Counted from the first letter of the stretch, positions 1-6,362 are shown. The stretch is 6,530 nucleotides of DNA from Bacteroidales bacterium (GCA_029934875.1 JAOZLK010000264.1:1-6530), one strand, 5' to 3'. A program made the numbers and translations. Notes: a model not told the origin generated them from the letters alone.

Positions 1-285
1 TCGGTTCAGCCCCACCAGGTTCTTGAGGTCATGCTCTACCCCAATCCGGCCAGCGACCGCTTGAATATCAATGTCAGCAGTCCGGACGGAAGCCTGGACG
101 ATCAGCTGGATGTTCACATCTACGACCTCACAGGCCGTAGAATGCTCAGCGAGCAGTTTAGCGCTTGGGGAGGAGTTTTTAGCAATCAGCTGGATATATC
201 AGCCCTGCCGGAAGCAGTGTATGTCCTGGTGCTCGAGACAGCATCCGGAACCCACTCTTTCAGGTTTGTAAAAACAGTCCGCTAG
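1..285 (+). CDS. C-terminal part of a T9SS-secreted protein (type A sorting domain); 5' end outside window
   Basis: The open frame runs from the first base to the TAG at 283-285, so the true start lies upstream and only 94 codons are visible. An ATG occurs at 31, but it sits inside the conserved domain and is not the start. The visible part reads as a Por secretion-tail domain: a YPNPASDRL motif, then a VHIYDLTGRRM strand, then LDISALPEAVYVLVLE and a final FRFVKTVR. This order (YPNP, iydl.Gr, is.Lp.gvY, kfvk) is the established signature of type A C-terminal sorting signals. The type IX secretion system recognises these signals before cleaving them and anchoring or releasing the cargo. EAVY replaces the more usual G(I/V/T)Y. 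The nature of the cargo (enzyme, adhesin) cannot be told from this fragment. It converges on the ankyrin gene with a gap of 38 bases. Confidence 0.88.
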   Translation, partial: SVQPHQVLEVMLYPNPASDRLNINVSSPDGSLDDQLDVHIYDLTGRRMLSEQFSAWGGVFSNQLDISALPEAVYVLVLETASGTHSFRFVKTVR

Positions 286-293
286 GGAGCTTT

Positions 294-330
294 CAGATCG
301 TATCAGAGGAGGGCCAGATCGTATCAGAGG
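294..330. repeat. 21-bp tandem duplication with 16-bp identical cores
   Basis: CAGATCGTATCAGAGG occurs at 294-309 and again at 315-330, a period of 21 bases. The right copy contains the TGA stop of the ankyrin gene (complement of 324-326). Because 21 is a multiple of three, the left copy gives a second in-frame TGA (complement of 303-305) behind it. It looks like a short slippage or unequal-exchange duplication of the gene's 3' end. I see no GC-rich hairpin plus T-run, so it is not a convincing terminator. Confidence 0.85.
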
Positions 331-950
331 GCGTCCAGGTAGTTGGCCACTTCCAGGTGCCCACCCTGTCGTGCAAAGGAGGCTGCATCGTCTCCATCCA
401 CATCCTGAAGCGTGGGATCTGCCTTCCATTCAAGCAAGATCTTTACAACATCCAGGTTGCCCTCGGCTGCGGCATGCATCAGGGGAGAAAAGTGTTCGTC
501 GGAATCAACTACATTGGGTTCGGCACCTTTGTCCAGCAGAATCCTGACCGTTTCAGGAAAAGGTCCTGTGGCTGCATACAAAAGGGCGGTTCTTCCCATC
601 AGGTCCCTCCTGTCGATTCCGGCCTCTGCCTCCAATAATGTCAACACGATTTCGGAATGGCCATCAAAAGCAGCAAACATGAGCGCTGTCCGGCCATCTT
701 CATCTACGCCATTCACATTTGCCCCCGATTCAAGGGCCTTTTCCACACTATTCAAATCTCCATCAAGGGCTGCCTGGTGCAGGAGCCCGACCAATTCATG
801 TGTAGATTCAGGCGCAGCAATGGCAGCCTCAGAAGAAAGACCGCTGTCTGAACTTTTTTCTGTACTTCCTTTACTGACATTGTTGCAAGCACCCAGGGTG
901 AAGCATAAAATAGCAGCGCTTAAGGGAAGAAAAAGAATTCTTATTTTCAT
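324..950 (-). CDS. Ankyrin-repeat lipoprotein
   Basis: This 208-residue protein starts with a basic n-region and a hydrophobic stretch ending in a lipobox, L19-G20-A21-C22, so it should be lipidated at Cys22. A low-complexity Ser/Glu/Ala linker covers about residues 23-50. About five ankyrin units follow: roughly 52-83, 84-117, 118-151, 152-184 and a short cap at 185-208. Typical signatures are GRTALMFAAFDGH, GRTALLYAA and PLMHAAAEGNLDVVKILL. Ankyrin arrays bind protein partners, so a scaffold or inhibitor role at the periplasmic or outer-membrane face is likely, but no partner can be named. In other bacteria, small periplasmic ankyrin proteins have been linked to oxidative-stress protection (AnkB) and to toxin immunity; nothing here distinguishes these. 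The gene has its own candidate promoter and is divergent from the GIN-domain gene. Its stop lies in a tandem duplication. Confidence 0.9.
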   Translation of the reverse strand: MKIRILFLPLSAAILCFTLGACNNVSKGSTEKSSDSGLSSEAAIAAPESTHELVGLLHQAALDGDLNSVEKALESGANVNGVDEDGRTALMFAAFDGHSEIVLTLLEAEAGIDRRDLMGRTALLYAATGPFPETVRILLDKGAEPNVVDSDEHFSPLMHAAAEGNLDVVKILLEWKADPTLQDVDGDDAASFARQGGHLEVANYLDAL

Positions 951-971
951 GGGGATGGGGGTATTTTTGCG

Positions 972-1000
972 GCAAGGTACAAAAAAAATCAGCTGTCAAA
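972..1000 (-). promoter_or_regulatory. Candidate Bacteroidetes-type promoter of the ankyrin gene
   Basis: On the minus strand a TTTG (complement of 997-1000) is followed after 17 bases by TACCTTGC (complement of 972-979), one mismatch from the TAnnTTTG -7 element. Transcription would begin near 966, leaving a leader of roughly 16 bases before the ATG at 950. The spacer includes a run of eight T. The match is by eye only. Confidence 0.4.
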
Positions 1001-1036
1001 AGTCCGGAAATTTAAGCCCGCCATGCAACTATTTGA

Positions 1037-1540
1037 ATGAAAACATTCAGAATATTGTCCATAGTCTTCCTGGGCGCAACACTTTTAACCTCCTGTGACT
1101 GGCACACCACACGAACGGTCATAGGTTCGGGGGATATCGAGACTAAGGAGATCGCGGCAAGCGACTTTACAGGGATTAATGTAACGGGCTCATGCAATGT
1201 GGATTTCACTATCGCAGATACCTTCTCCGTTAAGTTGCATGCCCAGCAGGAAATACTCGATGTGATGACCTGCCGTGTGGTCAGTGGAATCCTTCAGATT
1301 GGTTTCGACCCCGACTACAATGTAAATACCGACAAAGAAATTTCGGCAAGCATTATGGGCCCTTCCCTCAATTTTATTGGAGTCAGCGGAGCAGGCTCTT
1401 ACACCCTGAGAGGGTCTAAACAAGCTAGGCTGGATATTCAGATCTCCGGCACGTGCGATGTGCAGGCCTTTGATATGGAGGTGGGTGATTGCAGGATCGG
1501 CATCAGCGGCATGGGCATTGTCGTCGCAGCCGGCCGATGA
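1037..1540 (+). CDS. GIN-domain (DUF2807) lipoprotein, apparently short at the C terminus
   Basis: This 167-residue protein has a lipobox L17-T18-S19-C20. A GIN domain (the 'putative auto-transporter adhesin, head GIN' family) follows from about residue 29. Its hallmarks are the VIGSGDIETKEI entry, FTGINVTGSCNVDF (44-57), the LQIGFDPDYN strand (86-95), and repeated SGxG turns at 117-120, 137-140 and 157-160, each closing one coil of a right-handed beta-helix. Family members usually carry more such coils and run well over 200 residues; here translation stops right after the last SGMG turn. In two of the four turns the final Gly is Cys (C53, C140). Role unknown; family members are envelope proteins widespread in Bacteroidetes. 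An imperfect 18-bp tandem repeat begins at its last codons. A frameshifted or eroded 3' end is possible, but a functional short form cannot be excluded. Confidence 0.8.
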   Translation: MKTFRILSIVFLGATLLTSCDWHTTRTVIGSGDIETKEIAASDFTGINVTGSCNVDFTIADTFSVKLHAQQEILDVMTCRVVSGILQIGFDPDYNVNTDKEISASIMGPSLNFIGVSGAGSYTLRGSKQARLDIQISGTCDVQAFDMEVGDCRIGISGMGIVVAAGR

Positions 1541-1570
1541 GCAATCCGGGCTCGATGAGCAGTCCTGACT
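1535..1570. repeat. Imperfect 18-bp tandem repeat at a convergent gene junction
   Basis: CGATGAGCAATCCGGGCT (1535-1552) is followed directly by CGATGAGCAGTCCTGACT (1553-1570), 15 of 18 bases identical. The first unit contains the TGA stop of the GIN-domain gene (1538-1540). The second ends on the first base of the complement of the aspartate kinase stop (1570-1572). In the frame starting at 1536 the two units read DEQSGL then DEQS before a stop. Confidence 0.75.
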
Positions 1571-2955
1571 CAATCATCTGCACACAGGGCCCTGTTCAGG
1601 GCCACGATGGCTTTCTTGTAATCATCCCGGCCAATAACAAATTGCATATTCACCTGCCTGAGGGACTGTGAAACGGCATTCACATTGATCCCATTTTCGT
1701 GCAGGGCTGTGCTGGCTTTTGCCAGCGATCCGGGCCGGGCAATATTTGTCCCCAGTGCACAAACCAGGGCAAGCTCCTTGTGCAGTACCTCGTGGTAAAG
1801 CCCCTTCAGCTCCATTAGTAAGGCTGGTGTCACATCCTTTTCCCAGAATACCATGGTGATGCTGTTGGCGTTGGTAGCTTTCAGAATATAAGATAATCCA
1901 TGCCTCTGAATCACCTTCATCAGGTTCAGGTCATAACCAACCTGTCCCACCATAAAAGGATCATGCACTTCAATGGCGATTACCCGGTCTGTCCCTGATA
2001 TAATTTCCACCTTCGACTCCTCCCCCTGGTAGTCGCGGGAGATCAGAGTTCCGGGATGATCCGGCTCAAAGGTGTTCTTGATGCGAATGTTGATCCCTGC
2101 CAATTCAACCGGTTTGGATGCTTTCGGGTGGATCGCCTCCATGCCTATATCGGCAAGCTGATCGGCCACATTGAAATTGGTATTCCCCACTGGCCTTGAC
2201 CATTCAATCCCTACAATGGCCGGATCGGCGCTGGAAAGGTGATATTCTTTGTGAATTACAGCCTCATCTGCCTTAACCTCAACTGCGATTTTACTGAATG
2301 TAACTTCCGAATAGCCCCGGTCAAACTCTCTCATGATCCCTTCTGTTCCTTTGGTATAACCAGTAACAACAGGGATTGTACCCGAGCAGTCAAGATCAGT
2401 AAAGGCCTTTTGAATCCGCTCATCGATGGTTAGATACTCGGTATCGTTGAAGCCGCAGAGATCAACGAAGGTGGATTTATATCCCTTATTCTGAATGATA
2501 TTAACCGAGTTCCAGGCCGAGTGGGCCTCTCCGATGGAAGCCAGTATCTCCCTGGCTGCCAACAAGATATTCTGCCTGCTTACATAACCTGACGCCAGCA
2601 CCTCATCCAGGCTGAGCAGGTAATTTCTCGATTGTTGAATACGCCGGCTTATGAACTCATCAGCCTGAGCCTGGTCAAGACCGATCTCCTCCAGCCCCTG
2701 ATTGATCGCAATCAATCTTTCCAGTACCCGATCCAGTGCAGCACCATAATCAAGACTCTTTTCAAAAAGATCATAAACTCCAGGCTCCCCACTCTTTTTA
2801 TGCTCAAGGAGCCAGTTGGTTACATTACTGTAGGCCGAAACCACAAAAATCCTGTTATAGGGATTATCTCCGGCAGCCTGCCTGATGATGATGTTATTCA
2901 AAACATCCCCGAATTTTGACATAGAGGTGCCGCCTATCTTATGAACCGAAAGCAT
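1570..2955 (-). CDS. Aspartate kinase (monofunctional, ectoine-type subgroup)
   Basis: At 461 residues this is a full-length cytoplasmic aspartokinase. It phosphorylates L-aspartate with ATP, the first step towards lysine/diaminopimelate, threonine, methionine and ectoine. The N-terminal motif is KIGGTSM (6-12) rather than the usual KFGGTSV. The nucleotide/aspartate region has VVTGYTKGTEGI (196-207) and FDRGYSEVTFSKIA (211-224), in place of GRGGSDxTA. DEAVIHKEYHLSSADP (230-245), GMEAIHPKA (271-279) and NTFEPDHPGT (294-303) follow. Two C-terminal ACT domains lie at about 317-390 and 395-458, the latter containing SQSLRQVNMQFVIGRDDYKKA. This wording resembles the Ask_Ect aspartokinases found in ectoine operons, as I remember them; no ectABC genes are in the window. 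There is no homoserine dehydrogenase domain. The ATG at 2955 is the natural start, since the catalytic strand begins at residue 2. The gene is transcribed alone, with a perfect -7-like element upstream. Confidence 0.93.
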   Translation of the reverse strand: MLSVHKIGGTSMSKFGDVLNNIIIRQAAGDNPYNRIFVVSAYSNVTNWLLEHKKSGEPGVYDLFEKSLDYGAALDRVLERLIAINQGLEEIGLDQAQADEFISRRIQQSRNYLLSLDEVLASGYVSRQNILLAAREILASIGEAHSAWNSVNIIQNKGYKSTFVDLCGFNDTEYLTIDERIQKAFTDLDCSGTIPVVTGYTKGTEGIMREFDRGYSEVTFSKIAVEVKADEAVIHKEYHLSSADPAIVGIEWSRPVGNTNFNVADQLADIGMEAIHPKASKPVELAGINIRIKNTFEPDHPGTLISRDYQGEESKVEIISGTDRVIAIEVHDPFMVGQVGYDLNLMKVIQRHGLSYILKATNANSITMVFWEKDVTPALLMELKGLYHEVLHKELALVCALGTNIARPGSLAKASTALHENGINVNAVSQSLRQVNMQFVIGRDDYKKAIVALNRALCADD

Positions 2956-2964
2956 ATAATGATG

Positions 2965-2976
2965 TTATAATTATAA
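2965..2976. repeat. 12-bp perfect palindrome in the aspartate kinase leader
   Basis: TTATAATTATAA reads the same on both strands. It lies between the candidate -7 element and the ATG of the aspartate kinase gene, around the expected transcription start. It could be an operator half-site pair, but AT-only palindromes of this size arise easily in AT-rich intergenic DNA. Confidence 0.3.
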
Positions 2977-2981
2977 TCCGA

Positions 2982-3014
2982 CAAAAATAATCCAAATATT
3001 ATTAACGTTTAAAA
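2982..3014 (-). promoter_or_regulatory. Candidate promoter of the aspartate kinase gene
   Basis: The minus strand carries TATTTTTG (complement of 2982-2989), an exact TAnnTTTG -7 element. The matching upstream element is weak: TTTT (complement of 3011-3014) at 21 bases spacing. Transcription would start near 2976, leaving a leader of about 20 bases. It overlaps the candidate promoter of the divergent lipoprotein gene. Confidence 0.4.
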
Positions 3015-3039
3015 ATAGAACAGCTTCTTTTTACGATTG
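3008..3039 (+). promoter_or_regulatory. Candidate promoter of the lipoprotein/barrel unit
   Basis: TTTA (3008-3011) is followed after 20 bases by TACGATTG (3032-3039). Each is one mismatch from the Bacteroidetes TTTG and TAnnTTTG elements. Transcription would begin near 3045, about 12 bases before the ATG at 3057. TAACTTTA at 3043-3050 is an alternative -7 element but would make the mRNA almost leaderless. Confidence 0.3.
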
Positions 3040-3056
3040 TTCTAACTTTATAGCTC

Positions 3057-3698
3057 ATGAGAATATCTTTCCTTGTAAGTCTGCTTCTTATTTTTGCCGG
3101 GTTTAGCTCCTGCATGAAGGACAAACCCGAGGATTTCCCGGATAAGGTAATTTGGGACCCCGAGTTGGCCTTCCCCATCGGAACGAAAGCCTATGGAATG
3201 AATGCAGAAAGTGGCTTCGACACCACCCTGTTCGAAGAGGATCCTCTCACCGGCCTCCCCCTTTGGGTGAACGAAGTGGAAGTGGTCATGAAGGGAAGCA
3301 TTGACTTCGATCTCTCTAACCTGGATTCCTATATCGACTCGGTCAACTGGATCATGTTCCGCCTTGGAATTTACAATGGCTTCCCAAACGAAGTTATGAC
3401 CCAGGCCTATTTCCTGGATGCATCAAGCTCTGTCCTGGATTCCATGTTTTCAGACGGACCCCTGGCAGTATCGCCAGGAACACCGATTTCTGAGGGTGAA
3501 AGCATTGACCCTTCATACAGCAGGAATGATGCCATGTTCGACAGGGAACGTCTTACTGCTATTGAAAACACCACGGAAATTCTATTCAGAGCCCTCCTGT
3601 TGAACCAGGATATTGATACCAACCTGGTCCCCTATTACCCCAACTATGAGATCGATATTGAAATAGGGATGATGACCAACCTGACCATTGAGTATTAA
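3057..3698 (+). CDS. Lipoprotein of unknown function, partner of the downstream outer-membrane barrel
   Basis: This 213-residue protein begins with a signal peptide ending in a lipobox, F16-S17-S18-C19, followed by MKDKPED, an acidic/charged stretch that may favour surface display. The mature part opens with WDPELAFPIG (33-42), resembling the 'W.P.lafPig' start of many Bacteroidetes lipoproteins encoded next to barrels. The middle holds FDLSNLDSYIDSVNWIMFRLGIYNGFP (roughly 84-110), then QAYFLDASSSVLDSMF (116-131). It ends with alternating hydrophobic residues, EIDIEIGMMTNLTIEY, typical of a beta strand. I infer a beta-sandwich envelope protein; no catalytic motif is visible and I do not recognise a named family. 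Its TAA is followed by only three bases before the TTG of the barrel gene, so the two are almost certainly co-transcribed and probably translationally coupled. Confidence 0.8.
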   Translation: MRISFLVSLLLIFAGFSSCMKDKPEDFPDKVIWDPELAFPIGTKAYGMNAESGFDTTLFEEDPLTGLPLWVNEVEVVMKGSIDFDLSNLDSYIDSVNWIMFRLGIYNGFPNEVMTQAYFLDASSSVLDSMFSDGPLAVSPGTPISEGESIDPSYSRNDAMFDRERLTAIENTTEILFRALLLNQDIDTNLVPYYPNYEIDIEIGMMTNLTIEY

Positions 3699-3701
3699 GT
3701 T

Positions 3702-5183
3702 TTGAGAAAACGAAGCCTCCATACTGCCCTTCTTCTGTGGACGCTTATACTACCATGGGGAGGAAGGCTCCTGCATGCCCAACAGGCTAATACACTTTAC
3801 CTGATGCATGCCGTTCCGCAATCCAACCTGCTTAATCCGGCAGTTCAGATTTCCTGCAAGTACTTTGTGGGAATCCCGGTTCTTTCATCTATCCACTTAA
3901 ACTATTCAAACACGGCATTTACCTATAACGATTTGGCCTCCACTGATACCTGGAACATTGAGGGGATCAGTAAGCAAATGCACCGCAAAGACCTCTATAC
4001 AGGGGGAGTGCAGATAAATCTGCTGGGACTTGGCTACAGGCATAAATCCTACTATTTTACCTTTAACCTGACTGAAAATATAAGGGCTTACCAGACCATC
4101 CCGGGAGAAATGGCAAAAATGGCTGTAAACGGGAACGGACCTGTCCTTGGCGAAACTGTACGCATTGACGGATTCAGACCGGGAGGATTCCATATCAGGG
4201 ATTACTCCCTGGGGGTATCCAAAGTATTCGGACCCTACCTCACGGCAGGAATCCGCGCCAGACTCTTATTTGGGAAGGCCAATCTGACCACGGGATACTC
4301 AAAGGTGAAGGTAAAAACCGGGGAAGAAAATTTTGCCCTTCATATGGATGGAGATTATACCTTGAACGCCTCATTCCCCATGACCATTTACCAGGATTCT
4401 GAAGGCAATATTACGGGGATTGAAGTGCATGAAATCGATCCACTTGATTATATGATGAACAGGAGGAATGTTGGAGTGGGTGTCGATTTAGGTCTGATTT
4501 ACAGGTACAGCGAGGAACTTACCCTTTCGGCCAGTGTGCTCGACCTGGCACTGGTGAGGTGGAGAACCGATTTGAATAATGTAAAGGGTGAAGGAGTTTT
4601 TGATTATGCCGGGACCGACCTCAATCGGGAAATAACTTCTGGCTTACTTATAAATGAAATACTCGATTCTCTTTCAAATTCAATGGACCTGACAACTTCC
4701 ACCAAGTCCTACAACTATTACCTCCCTCCCCAGGTTTTCCTGGCTGCATCTTACCGCTACAGCGAACATATCTCCTTTGGAGTGGTGAACCGGAATGTAA
4801 TCTACCGCAGCAAGCTTCACTCCTCCCTCACGCTTTCGGCCCAGGCTGTTCTTGCCGCAGGATTTACAGGCTCAGTCAGCTGGTCATACCTGAACAACAG
4901 CCTTTTAAATGCAGGTGTCGGCATCGCCTGGCATGGGAAAGGGCTTCAATTCCATGCGGTAACTGATAACCTCCTGGGCTTCTTCTTCCCCTTCGACACC
5001 CGGACACTGAACCTCAGAGTGGGCATGAACCTGATGCTGGGATGTCCCAGGAACAAGAGGGAGCGTCTGCAGGAAGATTCATACAACTATCTGCCTAAGG
5101 GCGGGTATTGCCCCCCTCCCGAAAGCCAGGAAAAAAGGCTGAGAAGACAAAAGAAGGTTGTCAGAAGAATGAATAAGATTTAA
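3702..5183 (+). CDS. DUF5723-type outer-membrane beta-barrel protein
   Basis: This 493-residue protein has a basic n-region, a hydrophobic core and an LHA-Q cleavage site after residue 26. The mature N terminus, NTLYLMHAVPQSNLLNPAVQISCKYFVGIP (from about 30), matches the 'sNllNPA' opening of the DUF5723/PorP-SprF-like barrels of Bacteroidetes. Many amphipathic strands with aromatic girdles follow, for example GGVQINLLGLGYRHKSYYF (101-119), RNVGVGVDLGLIYRY (255-269) and LRVGMNLMLG (438-447). It should sit in the outer membrane. Its role is unknown; related barrels are linked to T9SS and gliding or act as uncharacterised porins. The start must be TTG at 3702, because an in-frame TAA (the upstream gene's stop) lies two codons before and the signal peptide begins here. 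Unusually, a very basic tail (about 449-493, with 9 Lys/Arg in the last 16 residues) follows the last strand. Confidence 0.85.
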   Translation: MRKRSLHTALLLWTLILPWGGRLLHAQQANTLYLMHAVPQSNLLNPAVQISCKYFVGIPVLSSIHLNYSNTAFTYNDLASTDTWNIEGISKQMHRKDLYTGGVQINLLGLGYRHKSYYFTFNLTENIRAYQTIPGEMAKMAVNGNGPVLGETVRIDGFRPGGFHIRDYSLGVSKVFGPYLTAGIRARLLFGKANLTTGYSKVKVKTGEENFALHMDGDYTLNASFPMTIYQDSEGNITGIEVHEIDPLDYMMNRRNVGVGVDLGLIYRYSEELTLSASVLDLALVRWRTDLNNVKGEGVFDYAGTDLNREITSGLLINEILDSLSNSMDLTTSTKSYNYYLPPQVFLAASYRYSEHISFGVVNRNVIYRSKLHSSLTLSAQAVLAAGFTGSVSWSYLNNSLLNAGVGIAWHGKGLQFHAVTDNLLGFFFPFDTRTLNLRVGMNLMLGCPRNKRERLQEDSYNYLPKGGYCPPPESQEKRLRRQKKVVRRMNKI

Positions 5184-6241
5184 TGACAGCTTGGCTGGAG
5201 CTTTCTATTTATAAAGTTTGGACCGGAGACCTCATTAAAAAAGCTTTCGATATAAGCAATCGCCTGATTCCTTGATTTCTCACCCAGGTAAGGGAAGACC
5301 TGTATCAGCTCCAGAATCTCCGCCCTGTGATCTTCCATGTGCTGTAAGGCAGCCTGGTATTCCGCATCTTCGCGACAGGGCCCAAGGTAATAACGTTGGG
5401 TAACTGAGGTGAGGCCCAGTCTTTCACCCGGAATTGCGTAGGATGCATCAACCAGTCCAGCATAGTCAAAATCATAGGGAACCGGTGTATAACCCTCGGT
5501 GCCAAATCCGGGGAGCCCCAGGATTTTCATATTATGCCTTCCGGCCACCGAGTAATCACTATTTCCGATCATGTATTGAAACATGGCTGCCAGAAGCATC
5601 TCCTCCCGACGCATTAAAGCCATTCCCAGCTCATCTTTCTTTACAACCAGGGCATCATGTCTCTCGGCCAGCATCTCTTCCGGTTCAATCAAAAAAGCCC
5701 AACTATTCGTAATTTTGTCTTTGCGTCCCGTATCAATATACTTCATTTTAACCAGGCGCACCCTGAAACTAACCGGTGTAAGGAGGCTATAGATCTTATA
5801 GGCCAGGTATTCCAAAAGTATATATTCCTCATATTGGTCACCGCTTCTGCAGTGGGTAACCACCTTCATCTTTATTACATCCTGCAGGTATTTGTTCTCT
5901 ACATCAGATTTTCTGATGTTGAGCCAGAAAGGTGCAAAATAACAGGTGGCTTTCCTGAACTGTCCCCTGGACTTAATCCTGACCTTCTTTCGTATGTCGA
6001 CTGAATCGGAGAAATGCAGCAGGAGGTCCACCGGAAGATACTCGTCCTTATTCTTGTTCCGAAGATAATATTTCACATCAAAGGTAAGGGTAATCTCCAG
6101 GGGGTCAAGCCCTTCAAATAAATCCACAGAAGTGTGAATGGCATCCCCAAGATTGACTGCATCAGGCTCATCCTGGGCATGAAGAGCAAGGGTAAGGAAA
6201 CATACCAGGAATAGAAATAAGTGAGACCATTTCATAAGCAT
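5180..6241 (-). CDS. Exported protein with CotH/HipA-like atypical kinase motifs
   Basis: The longest reading is 353 residues. A second ATG at 6235 (residue 3) gives a more typical signal peptide, MKWSHLFLFLVCFLTLALHA, cleaved before Gln, and may be the real start. The mature protein begins with a beta-rich part (about 45-110) containing VRIKSRGQFRKATC. It continues with KMKVVTHCRSGDQYEEYILLE (124-144), then MFQYMIGNSDYSVAGRHN (220-237) and PVPYDFDYAGLVDASYA (253-269). The order GN.D...HN followed by DFD parallels the catalytic loop and metal-binding aspartate of CotH spore-coat kinases and HipA-like folds. I infer a secreted or periplasmic kinase-like enzyme, or a pseudokinase. A protein of this pattern is common in Bacteroidetes as a 'hypothetical protein', from memory. 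It is convergent with the barrel gene, and the two stop codons overlap by three bases. No good promoter was found upstream. Confidence 0.8.
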   Translation of the reverse strand: MLMKWSHLFLFLVCFLTLALHAQDEPDAVNLGDAIHTSVDLFEGLDPLEITLTFDVKYYLRNKNKDEYLPVDLLLHFSDSVDIRKKVRIKSRGQFRKATCYFAPFWLNIRKSDVENKYLQDVIKMKVVTHCRSGDQYEEYILLEYLAYKIYSLLTPVSFRVRLVKMKYIDTGRKDKITNSWAFLIEPEEMLAERHDALVVKKDELGMALMRREEMLLAAMFQYMIGNSDYSVAGRHNMKILGLPGFGTEGYTPVPYDFDYAGLVDASYAIPGERLGLTSVTQRYYLGPCREDAEYQAALQHMEDHRAEILELIQVFPYLGEKSRNQAIAYIESFFNEVSGPNFINRKLQPSCH

Positions 6242-6362
6242 GAATTAATTTTAGGCTCTAATTTATGAAATATTCCGCAAGCAGGATCATATCCCCTATA
6301 TCTGATCCGGACCCGGGCCTCTTAAAACCGTCCTGGTATTACTGAATCTGTGTGAATTATTT

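Noticed and set aside
286..330. Transcription terminator between the T9SS cargo gene and the ankyrin gene
   Set aside because: The repeats are direct rather than inverted, with no GC stem followed by a T-run.
981..988. Run of eight A as a phase-variable tract
   Set aside because: It lies in the spacer of the candidate ankyrin promoter, which could allow expression variation, but a single eight-base A-tract in AT-rich intergenic DNA is weak evidence.
412..1098. Long plus-strand open frame of 228 codons opposite the ankyrin gene
   Set aside because: It lies antisense to a clear ankyrin-repeat coding sequence with a lipobox, runs into the GIN-domain gene, and its translation shows no domain or signal peptide.
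1190..1573. Minus-strand open frame of 127 codons opposite the GIN-domain gene
   Set aside because: Rich in Cys and His with no recognisable domain; it is the antisense shadow of the GIN-domain gene.
1489..1671. Plus-strand frame that continues past the end of the GIN-domain gene
   Set aside because: Considered as the frameshifted C terminus, but it has no SGxG turns or beta-helix pattern and runs into the aspartate kinase gene.
6307..6336. Rho-independent terminator or riboswitch upstream of leuC
   Set aside because: The arms pair imperfectly over six or seven bases and no T-run follows; no known riboswitch core was recognised.
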